Source of the DNA: Thermatribacter velox | GTDB lineage: Bacteria; Atribacterota; Atribacteria; Atribacterales; Thermatribacteraceae | NCBI RefSeq assembly: GCF_038396615.1 | Contig: NZ_CP121689.1 | Location: 1,438,001-1,502,000, forward strand | Direction: 5' to 3' | Length of the DNA stretch: 64,000 nt | Part shown: in pieces, positions 38,529 to 46,863 of the stretch | Position numbering within the stretch: position 1 is the first letter of the stretch | Layout of the letters: every line of letters starts with the position of its first letter | Notes under the pieces: model-generated | Told to the model about the DNA's origin: nothing | What the model saw: only the letters and a program-made list of their open reading frames with translations | The model's database searches: none | Translations under genes and position numbers: made by a program

Positions 38529-39767
38529 ATGGAGCTCACCATGAATACCAGAAGGGAAATCATTAAGAAAATGGCACCCGAGTATCAAAAAGCCACTAAG
38601 AAAGAAAAAAGAAAGATCTTGGATGAACTCGTCCATCTCACTGGATACACCCGGACGTATGCCTCCTGGCTCCTTTCTCATCATGGACGGAAAGTCTATC
38701 TCACCGGACGAAATGGCAAAAAGTATCGAGTCATTGGATCCATCACCAAGGTAAAAAGGAACCGAAAAAAGATCTATGATGAGGAAGTCCTTTCTTCTTT
38801 AAAAAAGATCTGGCTCATCTTTGATTGCCCCTGTGGGAAAAGACTCGCTCCCTCACTTCCTTGGATGATCAAAAAACTGGAAAAGCATGAGGAACTGGTT
38901 CTTTCCCAAGAGGTCAAAGCCAAACTTCTTTCTGTTTCTCCAGCGACCGTCGATCGGCTTCTCCAAAAGGAAAAACGAAAGCTCACCTTCACCTTTCGGT
39001 CCTACACCAAGCCCGGAACGCTTCTCAAACACCAGATTCCAGTTCGAACTTTTGCTGATTGGGATGAGAAAAGACCGGGATTCTGTGAAATGGATCTGGT
39101 TGCCCACGATGGCGGAAACCCCAGTGGGGATTTCTGCCAAACTCTTGATGTGACCGATGTCTTGACCGGCTGGACCGAAACTCAAGCGGTCAAAAACAAA
39201 GCTCAGAAATGGGTCTTTGAAGCCTTAGAACAGATCCGAGCAAGGCTTCCCTTTCCTCTTTTAGGAATCGATTCCGACAATGGAGGAGAATTCATCAATA
39301 ACCAACTCATTCGGTACTGTCAAAAAGAACAGATCACCTTCACCCGGTCTCGACCTTCCAAAAAGAATGATAACTGTTATGTCGAACAAAAGAACTGGAC
39401 CATGGTGAGAAAAACGGTTGGCTATCTTCGCTATGAGACCAAAGACGAACTCCTCCTTCTCAACCAACTCTATTCCCTTCTTCGTCTCTATACTAACTTC
39501 TTCCAACCGGTTACCAAACTGGTTTTCAAAGAGCGAGTGAATAGTAAAGTCAAAAAACACTATGATGAAGCCAAAACCCCACTGATGCGAGTTCTTGACG
39601 CCTCATCGATTGATGACTCCATCAAGCAATCCTTAAAAGACCAATATGAAGAACTCAATCCAGCCGAACTCAAACGACAGATCGTCAAAATCCAGAACCA
39701 ATGGATCGAGATGGTTACCTTGAAAAATGATTCCATTCCTCACCCTAAGGAGGTGAATTTGGTATAG
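38529..39767 (+). CDS. IS transposase, integrase catalytic domain
   Basis: 412 residues with AGGAGG before the ATG. The N-terminus (about 1-150) is a helical DNA-binding region typical of long integrase-type transposases (LDELVHLTGYTRTYASWLLS). The rve-like core has the acidic triad in CEMDLVAHDGG, GIDSDNGGEF and CYVEQKN. The length and N-terminus resemble ISNCY-group elements, but I assign no family firmly. It is intact, with no internal stop. Confidence 0.92.
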   Translation: MELTMNTRREIIKKMAPEYQKATKKEKRKILDELVHLTGYTRTYASWLLSHHGRKVYLTGRNGKKYRVIGSITKVKRNRKKIYDEEVLSSLKKIWLIFDCPCGKRLAPSLPWMIKKLEKHEELVLSQEVKAKLLSVSPATVDRLLQKEKRKLTFTFRSYTKPGTLLKHQIPVRTFADWDEKRPGFCEMDLVAHDGGNPSGDFCQTLDVTDVLTGWTETQAVKNKAQKWVFEALEQIRARLPFPLLGIDSDNGGEFINNQLIRYCQKEQITFTRSRPSKKNDNCYVEQKNWTMVRKTVGYLRYETKDELLLLNQLYSLLRLYTNFFQPVTKLVFKERVNSKVKKHYDEAKTPLMRVLDASSIDDSIKQSLKDQYEELNPAELKRQIVKIQNQWIEMVTLKNDSIPHPKEVNLV

Positions 39768-39818
39768 AATTTTAAATGAGGCAACGAATCCATTTCATCA
39801 AGATTTTTAGGTGAGGCA
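39768..39818 (-). repeat. IS right terminal inverted repeat
   Basis: Read on the minus strand: TGCCTCACCTAAAAATCTTG, then ATGAA, and about 12 bases further TCGTTGCCTCATTTAAAA. It is the mirror of the left end, again with two copies of the same unit. Confidence 0.75.
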
Positions 39819-39865
39819 TCACTGGCTTGACCAACTACAGGGGTAGAAGATAAAACCGATAACCC

Positions 39866-39893
39866 TTGACAAATATTGCCTTTTGCATAAAAT
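39866..39893 (+). promoter_or_regulatory. Promoter of initiator tRNA
   Basis: TTGACA (39866-39871), a 16-base spacer and TAAAAT (39888-39893), 29 bases before the tRNA. Confidence 0.8.
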
Positions 39894-39922
39894 AAGGTAT
39901 GGTCTGAAAATAATGAAAGCGA

Positions 39923-39999
39923 CGCGGGGTGGAGCAGTCAGGAAGCTCGTCGGGCTCATAACCCGGAGGTCGTCGGTTCGAATCCGACCCCCGCTACCA
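39923..39999 (+). tRNA. Initiator tRNA-fMet (anticodon CAT)
   Basis: 77 nucleotides including an encoded CCA. The acceptor 5' strand is CGCGGGG and the 3' strand CCCCGCT with discriminator A. The three G:C pairs GGG/CCC flank the CTCATAA anticodon loop, the mark of initiators. Position 1 is C and position 72 is U, an unpaired end as in initiators, but C1:U72 instead of the usual C1:A72. Confidence 0.97.
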
Positions 40000-40006
40000 G
40001 ATTATT

Positions 40007-40038
40007 AAAAGGGTGTGTTCAGCACACCCTTTTTCTTT
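40007..40038 (+). terminator. Terminator of initiator tRNA
   Basis: AAAGGGTGTG, loop TTCAG, CACACCCTTTTTCTTTT. It lies seven bases past the tRNA 3' end. Confidence 0.9.
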
Positions 40039-40176
40039 TGGCGAGGCTTATGCCCCCTTTTGTGCCCCCAAAGCCCCAGAAAAACCTGCTCAAGGAAAAA
40101 GCTCCACATTTTTGAAAATTGAGGAAAAAGTAAAGATGTGCTACCATGAGATAGCTCTTACTCAAGAGGGGCAGGC

Positions 40177-41469
40177 GTGAATCAGGATAACAACCAGAAA
40201 TCCAAATATTTCAGCTTCGTCTTTTGGGGAACAACTTTTCCTGCTCTTTTTCTTCTGGCACGAAGGAATTATCTCTTCTTCCATACTATCATAGAATTCT
40301 TCGCTATTTTCACCGGCTTTTCAATTACACTTATTTCACTTGCCACCCGCAATTTCATCCAAAACAGGATATTTTTGAAATTCGGCATCCTCTACTTTTT
40401 TGTGACCATCATTGACTTCCTCCACACCCTCGCTTACAAAGGTATGGGGGTGTTTCCTGGCTGGACAGCCAACCATCCAACCCAGTTCTGGATTGCCGGA
40501 AGATTGCTGGAAACCACTGGATTTTTTCTCATCATTTTCTTCGCTCACCTGAAAGAAAAAACACTCTCTATACTGCTTGGATTACTATGCACCCTCTTCA
40601 TTGCTTTTGTCTGGTTCGGCACGTTCCCAAATTGCTTCATCGAAGGGCACGGTCTTACCATTTTTAAAATAGCCATGGAGTACGCAATGGTGGCTATACT
40701 ATTTATCGTTCTGCTTAAAATCCTGAAAGGGCGAGAGCAATCACTTTCAACCCTCAGGAACTCCTTGGTGCTGGCCGTCATTTTCACCATGCTTGGCGAG
40801 CTTTCCTTTACGTTGTACAGCGATGTATACGGCTTTTTCAATTTCCTTGGACACTTGTTTCGATTTTTATCCTACCTGGTTATCTTAAGAGGTGTTATTA
40901 TCAACTCACTGAATAATCCTGTTCAAACGCTGATGATTGAACTTGACAGAGAAAGAGAAAAACTTAAACAGATAGCTCATTACGATAGCCTTACTGGTCT
41001 TTACAGCAGAAATTTCTTCAACGAGCTGATTCAAAAACAGGCCGCCATCGCTCTGCGGAAAAAGGTTCCTATTTCCTTCATCATGGTTGATGTAAACCGC
41101 TTCAAAAAAATAAACGATACCTGCGGACATCTGGTCGGGGACCAGGTACTCAAACTGGTCGGAAACTGCATTGCCCAATCAATCCGCGAGTCTGACATAG
41201 CTGCACGCTATGGGGGAGACGAGTTCATTGTGATACTCTACGGCACAGGCGAGGAGCAGGCAAAAGAAGTGGCCACAAGAATCAGGGAAAAAGTAAAAAC
41301 TTCCGGTAAAACCGAACAAAAATGCGATGCGGATGTGGACATTAGCTTCGGCGTAGCTCAGCTTGAGCCGGGCGAAAGCTACCTCCAAGCCATTCATAGA
41401 GCAGACGAAAGGATGTACCTCATGAAAAACTCCAAGAAAAACACCAGCCCACCTTCAATCTTTCAGTAA
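40177..41469 (+). CDS. Membrane diguanylate cyclase (MASE3-GGDEF)
   Basis: 430 residues from a GTG. Eight or so hydrophobic segments (about residues 10-245) fit the MASE3 sensor domain, including IDFLHTLAYKGMGVFPGWTANHPTQFWIAGR (in pieces: FLHTLAYKGMGVFP, TQFWIAGRLLE). A short linker leads to a GGDEF domain with active-site RYGGDEF and an intact RESD I-site just upstream. It makes c-di-GMP in response to an unknown membrane signal. It stands alone downstream of the initiator tRNA. Confidence 0.92.
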   Translation: MNQDNNQKSKYFSFVFWGTTFPALFLLARRNYLFFHTIIEFFAIFTGFSITLISLATRNFIQNRIFLKFGILYFFVTIIDFLHTLAYKGMGVFPGWTANHPTQFWIAGRLLETTGFFLIIFFAHLKEKTLSILLGLLCTLFIAFVWFGTFPNCFIEGHGLTIFKIAMEYAMVAILFIVLLKILKGREQSLSTLRNSLVLAVIFTMLGELSFTLYSDVYGFFNFLGHLFRFLSYLVILRGVIINSLNNPVQTLMIELDREREKLKQIAHYDSLTGLYSRNFFNELIQKQAAIALRKKVPISFIMVDVNRFKKINDTCGHLVGDQVLKLVGNCIAQSIRESDIAARYGGDEFIVILYGTGEEQAKEVATRIREKVKTSGKTEQKCDADVDISFGVAQLEPGESYLQAIHRADERMYLMKNSKKNTSPPSIFQ

Positions 41470-41478
41470 ATTTCTTAA

Positions 41479-42714
41479 TCAGTACAACCGGTAGGCTCTC
41501 TTTACCAAAAAGCTCAACCCTGCCCCCAGAAGGGCCATCAAGCCGCTAAACACAAAGGCGGGGGTAAAGCTCCCGGTAAGGTCAAACATCCAGGAGCCAA
41601 TACCAGAAACCAGAGCTGCCACACCAAAAGCTGTGAATACCAGCCCATAATTCGCTCCCAGATGCTTAATTCCAAAACAAAGAGCCACCAGAGCGGGAAA
41701 GAGAGCCAGGTTTACTGCGTATCCAAAGCCCACCATAGCTGAAGCTACATAAAGCCTGACCTGGCTCAACACCAGCTCTCCAAAAAGCACCAGAGTGAGA
41801 CCCTGCAGCACATAGGCACCAATCATGGTGAAAAGAATGCCAAAGCGGTCTCCCAGATAACCCGCCAGTGGGCGACCCAACCCGTTAACTCCCGCAAATA
41901 CTGAAATGGCCAGGGAAGCAAAAAGGGGATTGAGCCCCAGAACCTCCTGTCCATAAGAAGAAATCAAACTCAGCGACACAAAACCGCCAGTACTCACCAA
42001 AAAGAAAATGAACCACAATTCCCAGAAAAGCCTTTTCCCCACAACCTGGGAGGGAGCAAGTTCAGCACGAACTTCCACCGTCTTGCACTGCCCACTTTGC
42101 AAGCACTGCTCGTAAAAAGACCAGTTTTGAGGAGGATTTTTTAAAAGTCGGGAAGCCAGAAGAGAGATCCCAGAAGTCAATATTCCAATTATCAAAAAAG
42201 TGCTCTCTATTCCGTAAGCTGGGATCAAAAAGCGAGCCTTAAGCGGAGCAAAAAAGATAGCAGCCAGACCAAAACCCATCACCGCAAGGGACACCGCCAG
42301 GCCGGGCTTGTCTGGAAACCACTTCCTGGCAACCGGGGCTACGCAGCTATAGGTCAACGCACAGGCTAAACCTCCCAGGAAACCATAAGATAGAACCAGC
42401 CACCAGGGGTTGGGGAAACGGTCCACCAAACCCGATAAAATGTATGCAATCAAAAAAAGAATAGCACCCACCGGCGCGACTTTGCTGGGACCTTTCTTAT
42501 CCTGCCAGTGACCCGCAGGAACCATAAAGAAAGCAAAAACCAGCATAAAAAACGTGAAAGGAAGGGTAGCGCCGTATCTTGACCAGCCAAAGCGTTCCAT
42601 CATGGGAACCACAAATACTCCCCAGGCATAGGCCACGCCACCCATCAAAGAAAGAAGAAAACCACCCAAAAGGACCTTCCACCTTCCTCGCAAAGCACGG
42701 TCCTCACTACCCAT
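41479..42714 (-). CDS. MFS transporter, oxalate/formate antiporter-like
   Basis: 411 residues with 12 predicted helices. The OFA-type start is LLGGFLLSLMGGVAYAWGVFVVPMMERFGWSR (in parts), followed by FMVPAGHWQDKKGPSKV, the loop 2-3 motif. A GLGRPLAGYLGDRFG motif opens the second half. Substrates in this subfamily are small monocarboxylates such as oxalate, formate, lactate or pyruvate. It is the last gene of the acyltransferase-tyrS operon, 27 bases after tyrS. Confidence 0.86.
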   Translation of the reverse strand: MGSEDRALRGRWKVLLGGFLLSLMGGVAYAWGVFVVPMMERFGWSRYGATLPFTFFMLVFAFFMVPAGHWQDKKGPSKVAPVGAILFLIAYILSGLVDRFPNPWWLVLSYGFLGGLACALTYSCVAPVARKWFPDKPGLAVSLAVMGFGLAAIFFAPLKARFLIPAYGIESTFLIIGILTSGISLLASRLLKNPPQNWSFYEQCLQSGQCKTVEVRAELAPSQVVGKRLFWELWFIFFLVSTGGFVSLSLISSYGQEVLGLNPLFASLAISVFAGVNGLGRPLAGYLGDRFGILFTMIGAYVLQGLTLVLFGELVLSQVRLYVASAMVGFGYAVNLALFPALVALCFGIKHLGANYGLVFTAFGVAALVSGIGSWMFDLTGSFTPAFVFSGLMALLGAGLSFLVKRAYRLY

Positions 42715-42741
42715 GAATGCACTCCACCCCCACCAAAACTA

Positions 42742-44004
42742 CTAAGATAACCACTTGACTAAGTAATAATTTTTCTTGCCTCTTCTAATCACCAGGTATT
42801 TCCCACCTAAACAGTCCTGGCGCCTAAAGGTCCTGTCAATTTCCTGCACTTTAACCCCGTTGACCTGAATAGCTCCATTTTTAAGATGCTCCCTGGCTTC
42901 CCTTTTAGAAGAAGCAGCACCACAAAAAACCAGTAAATCCACAATGTTAATTTCTTCCTGTCCTGCAATCTCATAGGAAGGAACGTCCCGAAATGCCTCC
43001 TCGAGTTCCAGAGGAGTCAGTTCTTGAAGCTGACCATAGAAAAGTGCCCGGGATATCTTTTCTGCTCGCTCCAGGGCGTCTTTTCCGTGCACCAGCGCAG
43101 TCATTTCTCCTGCAAGTACCCGTTGGGCTTCCCGGCGTTCAGGGTTTCTCTTCACTTCCTTCTCAAGCTCCAAAATCTCCTCTTGAGATAAGAAGGTGAA
43201 ATACTTGAGATAGGTAACCACATCCCGGTCGTCAACGTTAAGCCAAAACTGATAAAATTGATAGGGTGTGGTACGTTCCGGATCCAGCCAGACTGCGCCC
43301 TGCTCGGTTTTGCCGAATTTCGTTCCATCAGAACGGGTTACCAGTGGAAAAGTTAAACCATAAACTTTTTTACCCAGTACTTTCTGAATCAGGTCCATGC
43401 CTGCTGTTATGTTACCCCACTGGTCACTACCACCAGCTTGAAGTTCACAGTTGTAACGCTTCGCAAGCTGCAAAAAATCATAGGCTTGAAGCAGCATATA
43501 ACAGAATTCGGTAAAAGATATGCCCGATTCCAACCTGGATTTTACAGATTCCTTAGAAAGCATATAACCCAGCGAAAAGTGCTTACCTATGTCTCGCAAA
43601 AAGGGTATCATTTTCAGCTCTCCAAGCCACTCAAAATTATTGGCAATCCGAGCAGGATTAGAGGCGACTTCAAAGTCCAGAAACCGTTCCAGCTGGGAAC
43701 GTATTCTCTGAGACCAGGCTTCAACCACCTCCTGAGGGTTTAGTGCTCGCTCTGTGGTTTTCCCGCTGGGGTCACCGATCAGACCGGTACCTCCACCTAC
43801 CAGAGCTATGGGAATATGCCCTGCCAGCTGGAAACGACGCAATCCCAGAACAGGCAAAAGATGTCCCACGTGCAAGCTGTCGGCAGTGGGGTCAAAACCC
43901 ACATACAGTACAATCCTGCCTCTGGACAGCCGTTCCCTCAAACCCTCAAGGTCGGTAACCTGATAGATGAGTCCTCTGAATTCAAGGTCTGCGATAAGAT
44001 CCAC
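42742..44004 (-). CDS. tyrS: Tyrosyl-tRNA synthetase
   Basis: 420 residues, a bacterial class I enzyme. The HIGH-type motif is HVGHLLPVL, GGSDQWGNI binds tyrosine, and KFGKTE replaces KMSKS. A C-terminal S4 RNA-binding domain ends the protein. The KFGKTE form marks the TyrRS-S type. No T-box precedes it; it follows the acyltransferase gene by 21 bases. Confidence 0.97.
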   Translation of the reverse strand: MDLIADLEFRGLIYQVTDLEGLRERLSRGRIVLYVGFDPTADSLHVGHLLPVLGLRRFQLAGHIPIALVGGGTGLIGDPSGKTTERALNPQEVVEAWSQRIRSQLERFLDFEVASNPARIANNFEWLGELKMIPFLRDIGKHFSLGYMLSKESVKSRLESGISFTEFCYMLLQAYDFLQLAKRYNCELQAGGSDQWGNITAGMDLIQKVLGKKVYGLTFPLVTRSDGTKFGKTEQGAVWLDPERTTPYQFYQFWLNVDDRDVVTYLKYFTFLSQEEILELEKEVKRNPERREAQRVLAGEMTALVHGKDALERAEKISRALFYGQLQELTPLELEEAFRDVPSYEIAGQEEINIVDLLVFCGAASSKREAREHLKNGAIQVNGVKVQEIDRTFRRQDCLGGKYLVIRRGKKNYYLVKWLS

Positions 44005-44025
44005 TTTCCTTAAACCTCCTACAGG

Positions 44026-45177
44026 TCAAATCGTTACCGTTTTTTTATCAATCTCTCTATTTTCAAAGGGAAAAGTTGCTCTTTTCGACTCCTTGAGCAT
44101 CGAATAGAGCAAAAAGGAAGAATACCTGGTATGCACCCGAACCAACCAGTTCAAGCATAAAAACTCAAAAATATCCTTGAGAAAAAGATTTTCAGCCCTG
44201 ATGGCTAAAAGCGGAAAATGAAAGTTTCCTATCATTAGCCCTTCGTGATTCAATCTGAGCATTCCTCTTTTTAGGGATTTCAAGCGGCCGCTTAAGCGGT
44301 CTCTGATAGATACCAAAACCCCGGCAATTTCTAAGCCCCGTTCCTGAGCAAAGCAGGATAGCCACTTTTTCTGAGCTTCCATAAAATCGACCAGTGGAAT
44401 CCCTTCCACCAAACCATACTGGTCCAGAATCCACTGTGCTCTACAGTGGCGGCATCCAAACGCATCTCCCAGAGCCTCTACAGAGCGGAATGTACCACAC
44501 GCAGGACAGAACCATATTACCCTCTCAATTCCCTTGGACTTATGGTCGCCGCGATACTCGAACCCCTGCTTAAGTTGCCAGTCCCATTCAGAATGAAAAA
44601 GAGCTTGTTCACCGGGAAAATTTTTATAAACGTTAATCTCCACTTCCACTGGTCCTTTTCTGCGAGCCTCTGCCCACACCGGTTGGGCAAGCCACGCCCC
44701 CTTAATCTTTACCACCACCACTGGAATACCCAGCGTGTTAACCAGCTTTGAGGTACCAGGCATTACCCCCTCAAAGTTCCCTGACCAGGTTATTGAACCT
44801 TCGGGGAAAATACCCACTATCCCACCCTTTTCCACCACTTTAAAGATTTGTTTTACCGCACGGGGGTCTGGATAGTTTTTCTGCTTAGGTATAGCACCAA
44901 CCATCCTTATTAACACACCCAGGGTGGGATGGTGAAAAATCAAGCGGTTGGCCACCCAGTGAATGGGGTAAGGAGAAAAAACACTGATTATAAAAGGATC
45001 CAGAGCGCTCAAGTGATTGGCAAGCAACACAAAGGGTGGCTTTGGGAAATCACCAAGCAAAGCGCACCTGGTATATCTTTGGGAGAGATAGGCCGCAAAA
45101 AGCGGTTTCCCCAGGCGCCAGAGCGGCGCAACATTTGAAACCGTACCAGTAGCAACCGAGTGATGTTCTTTTAACAT
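44026..45177 (-). CDS. Lysophospholipid acyltransferase (PlsC-like) with embedded zinc ribbon
   Basis: 383 residues. The N-terminal half is a PlsC domain with NHLSALDPF (HX4D motif) near residue 55, IPKQKNYPDPRAV, and FPEGSITWSG. After about residue 220 there is a CPAC...CRHC zinc-ribbon-like segment, then a C-terminal region (about 260-383) of no recognised family. The PlsC part acylates lysophosphatidate in phospholipid synthesis. The appended half is unusual. It is the first gene of the operon with tyrS and the MFS transporter. Confidence 0.82.
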   Translation of the reverse strand: MLKEHHSVATGTVSNVAPLWRLGKPLFAAYLSQRYTRCALLGDFPKPPFVLLANHLSALDPFIISVFSPYPIHWVANRLIFHHPTLGVLIRMVGAIPKQKNYPDPRAVKQIFKVVEKGGIVGIFPEGSITWSGNFEGVMPGTSKLVNTLGIPVVVVKIKGAWLAQPVWAEARRKGPVEVEINVYKNFPGEQALFHSEWDWQLKQGFEYRGDHKSKGIERVIWFCPACGTFRSVEALGDAFGCRHCRAQWILDQYGLVEGIPLVDFMEAQKKWLSCFAQERGLEIAGVLVSIRDRLSGRLKSLKRGMLRLNHEGLMIGNFHFPLLAIRAENLFLKDIFEFLCLNWLVRVHTRYSSFLLYSMLKESKRATFPFENREIDKKTVTI

Positions 45178-45183
45178 GGAAAA

Positions 45184-45212
45184 ATTTTAACATGAAGAAT
45201 TAAAATCCCCAA
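45184..45212 (-). promoter_or_regulatory. Promoter of acyltransferase-tyrS operon
   Basis: On the minus strand, TTGGGG (45207-45212), a 17-base spacer and TAAAAT (45184-45189). It is very close to the start codon, so the leader would be almost absent if the ATG at 45177 is used. Confidence 0.5.
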
Positions 45213-45248
45213 CACTTCGGAGAAAAACCAGCGTACCTTCTCCTAAAA

Positions 45249-45284
45249 AGAAAAGCCTCTCCCTTACGGGAGAGGCTTTTCTTA
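45249..45284 (-). terminator. Terminator after rhodanese gene
   Basis: AGAAAAGCCTCTCCC, a short loop, GGGAGAGGCTTTTCT, followed on the minus strand by TTTT. It ends 28 bases past the rhodanese stop. Confidence 0.9.
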
Positions 45285-45311
45285 AAAAGCAACTACATTC
45301 AAAATCCAAAG

Positions 45312-45764
45312 TTATTTCTCAAGAGGTGAGCCTGTTTTTACCCAACCAGGGACGCCACCTTCAACTATCCAGGCCTCATAACCCAGCATCTGAAGAACAG
45401 AAACCGCAAATGCTGAATTGGTATCCAGCGAACATACCACCGCAACAGTCTTGTCCTTGGGGATTTGGTTTAGATTATCGATCAGGGTCGGAAGCGGCAC
45501 ATTCACTGAACCAGGAATATGGCCGTTTTTGTACATGAAATCAGGACGCACATCCAGGATGAACAGAGAATCTCCCTTTTCTTCAATTAGAGCTTTGAGC
45601 TCTGCTACAGAAATAAGCCAGAGCTTGTTCTGAGGCACCGATTTCAGAAAGGAATCTGCAGCCTGAGTTATCTCTTGCGCACCCTGAGCCAGACCCGAAA
45701 ACACAAAAAGTAGCATCAAAGAAACTGCCAGCACTACACCCGAAAAATTTGTTTTGCGGAACAT
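45312..45764 (-). CDS. Secreted rhodanese-domain protein
   Basis: 150 residues with a signal peptide (about 1-29, ending AQGAQ). A single rhodanese domain has LFILDVRPDFMYKNGHIPGSVNVP (in parts) and the active-site loop CSLDTNS with Cys111. It likely handles sulfane sulfur outside the membrane. It sits after a sulfite-oxidase-like molybdoprotein gene and shares a palindromic element with it. A GGAGG site precedes the ATG. Confidence 0.92.
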   Translation of the reverse strand: MFRKTNFSGVVLAVSLMLLFVFSGLAQGAQEITQAADSFLKSVPQNKLWLISVAELKALIEEKGDSLFILDVRPDFMYKNGHIPGSVNVPLPTLIDNLNQIPKDKTVAVVCSLDTNSAFAVSVLQMLGYEAWIVEGGVPGWVKTGSPLEK

Positions 45765-45788
45765 AATGTCCGCCTCCTTTTTCTTTGA

Positions 45789-45818
45789 AAAACTTTAAAA
45801 CAAATGTTTTAAAGTTTT
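45789..45818. promoter_or_regulatory. Palindromic operator upstream of rhodanese gene
   Basis: A perfect inverted repeat with 14-base arms (AAAACTTTAAAACA and its complement) and a two-base centre. It contains TAAAACAAATGTTTTA (45796-45811), which matches the site at 46532-46547 at every position but one central base. The two-base centre favours a DNA operator over an RNA hairpin. Confidence 0.7.
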
Positions 45819-45833
45819 ATTCCCGTCTCTTGA

Positions 45834-46502
45834 TTATTGCTCAAACATGGGCCTATTCAAATCACCAGAGTTGCTGTAGCCTTTACTCTCCCAGTAACCT
45901 CGATAATTGGCATTATCCGAAAGCTCAATCCGTTCCAACCAGCGAATCCACTTGTAGCCCCATTTGCTCTCTGCCACCAGCTGGAAAGGAAAACCCTGAG
46001 CAGGAGGAAGGGTTATTCCGTTAATTTTATCAGCTATGATGATATCTCGCTCCAGAATGTAGTCGAGTGGAAGAGAGGTGGTATACCCATCCACAGCATA
46101 AAAAATAACCGTGTTCGCTTCCGGCAAAACCCCTACCTTCTCAAAAAGAGCGGAAAGAGGGATGCCTTCCCAAAGAGCCTTAACCTGCCACCCTTCAACA
46201 CAGAACAGAGTCACCAGTTTCTTTTTTCGAGGAAAAGAGCGAAGCTCCTCGAGAGAAAAGCTCAACGGTTTTGCAACCAGGCCATCTACAACCAGGCGAT
46301 AGGTTGCAGGGTCGACCTTCTGAACTCCTCGAATTGAGTTCTCACGAAAGTCGGAAACAGAACCCAGCTTTTCTCCCTGATACTCACGAATTTCCACCTC
46401 GTCAGTGGATAAGTTTTGTTCACCGAAACCAGCAACCACGAATACCAGCACAAAAAACAAAGATAGCGCCAAAACCGTGAATGCCCGGCTTAATTTCTGC
46501 AT
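45834..46502 (-). CDS. Secreted molybdopterin-dependent oxidoreductase (sulfite oxidase fold)
   Basis: 222 residues from the ATG at 46502 (AAAGGAG eight bases upstream). A signal peptide spans about 1-28. The molybdopterin domain has the molybdenum-ligand Cys101 in TLFCVEGW, KALWEGIPLSALFEK and GFPFQLVAESKWGYKWIRW. It lacks the dimerisation domain of sulfite oxidase, like small YedY/MsrP-type proteins, so sulfite oxidation or sulfoxide reduction is possible. The electron partner is not visible. No twin-Arg motif was seen. Confidence 0.88.
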   Translation of the reverse strand: MQKLSRAFTVLALSLFFVLVFVVAGFGEQNLSTDEVEIREYQGEKLGSVSDFRENSIRGVQKVDPATYRLVVDGLVAKPLSFSLEELRSFPRKKKLVTLFCVEGWQVKALWEGIPLSALFEKVGVLPEANTVIFYAVDGYTTSLPLDYILERDIIIADKINGITLPPAQGFPFQLVAESKWGYKWIRWLERIELSDNANYRGYWESKGYSNSGDLNRPMFEQ

Positions 46503-46531
46503 CAAAATCACTCCTTTCCAAAGAGGAACAG

Positions 46532-46547
46532 TAAAACAAGTGTTTTA
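46532..46547. promoter_or_regulatory. Palindromic operator upstream of molybdoprotein gene
   Basis: TAAAACAAGTGTTTTA, with seven-base arms and a two-base centre, 30 bases before the start codon. It is the second copy of the element at 45796-45811. Confidence 0.68.
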
Positions 46548-46604
46548 ATCTAAAACCCGGTGAGGGAACAGTTATTCCGCAAGTTGCAGGAAGCTGGGAA
46601 AAGC

Positions 46605-46844
46605 TTAAAGCATAACTTCTTCAAAAGCGACCTTCAGGCTTTCATCAATGTAGCGATAAAAATCGGGGATATCCTCTTGAGACAATCCATACCACCGAAA
46701 GTGAGTTCGCCAGGTGAGTTCAAAATATTTCTTCCCGCAATGGTGATGAAAAAGAGCAGGCTTAAATCGAGCTACCAAAGCTCGTTCACGGAAAGCCTTT
46801 CCTTCAATCGGCTTTCCACAAAAAGCACAGATTTTTTCCTCCAT
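46605..46844 (-). CDS. Small zinc-finger-like protein in the homocysteine operon
   Basis: 79 residues with GAGG upstream of the ATG. C6 and C9 (CAFC) and H33-H35 with C36 (FHHHC) could bind one zinc ion. The rest is basic and aromatic, then helical (DIPDFYRYIDESLKVAFEE). I know no named family. It starts 19 bases after the UPF0280 stop and so ends the T-box operon. A role as adaptor, sulfur carrier or regulator is inference. Confidence 0.7.
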   Translation of the reverse strand: MEEKICAFCGKPIEGKAFRERALVARFKPALFHHHCGKKYFELTWRTHFRWYGLSQEDIPDFYRYIDESLKVAFEEVML

Positions 46845-46863
46845 CTTTCAACCTCGCAAAAAA

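Larger units (their letters stand above)
38424..39818 (+). mobile_element. Insertion sequence with DDE (integrase-core) transposase
   Basis: About 1.4 kb: one transposase gene between imperfect terminal inverted repeats. Both ends, read inward, share TCAnCTAAAA(A)TCTTGATGAA followed about 12 bases later by TCGTTGCCTCA and TAAAA. The outer limits are approximate. A further GTCAAG match at 38409 and 39831 could extend the ends. No clear target-site duplication was found. The coding region is intact, so the copy may be active. Confidence 0.85.

Noticed and set aside
38409-39831. GTCAAG at both IS flanks as the true outer ends
   Set aside because: The intervening bases do not match and differ by two in spacing, so it is treated only as a possible extension.
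40040-40176. Possible integration site or element remnant downstream of tRNA-fMet
   Set aside because: No duplicated tRNA 3' end and no integrase; only C-rich and A-rich sequence is seen.
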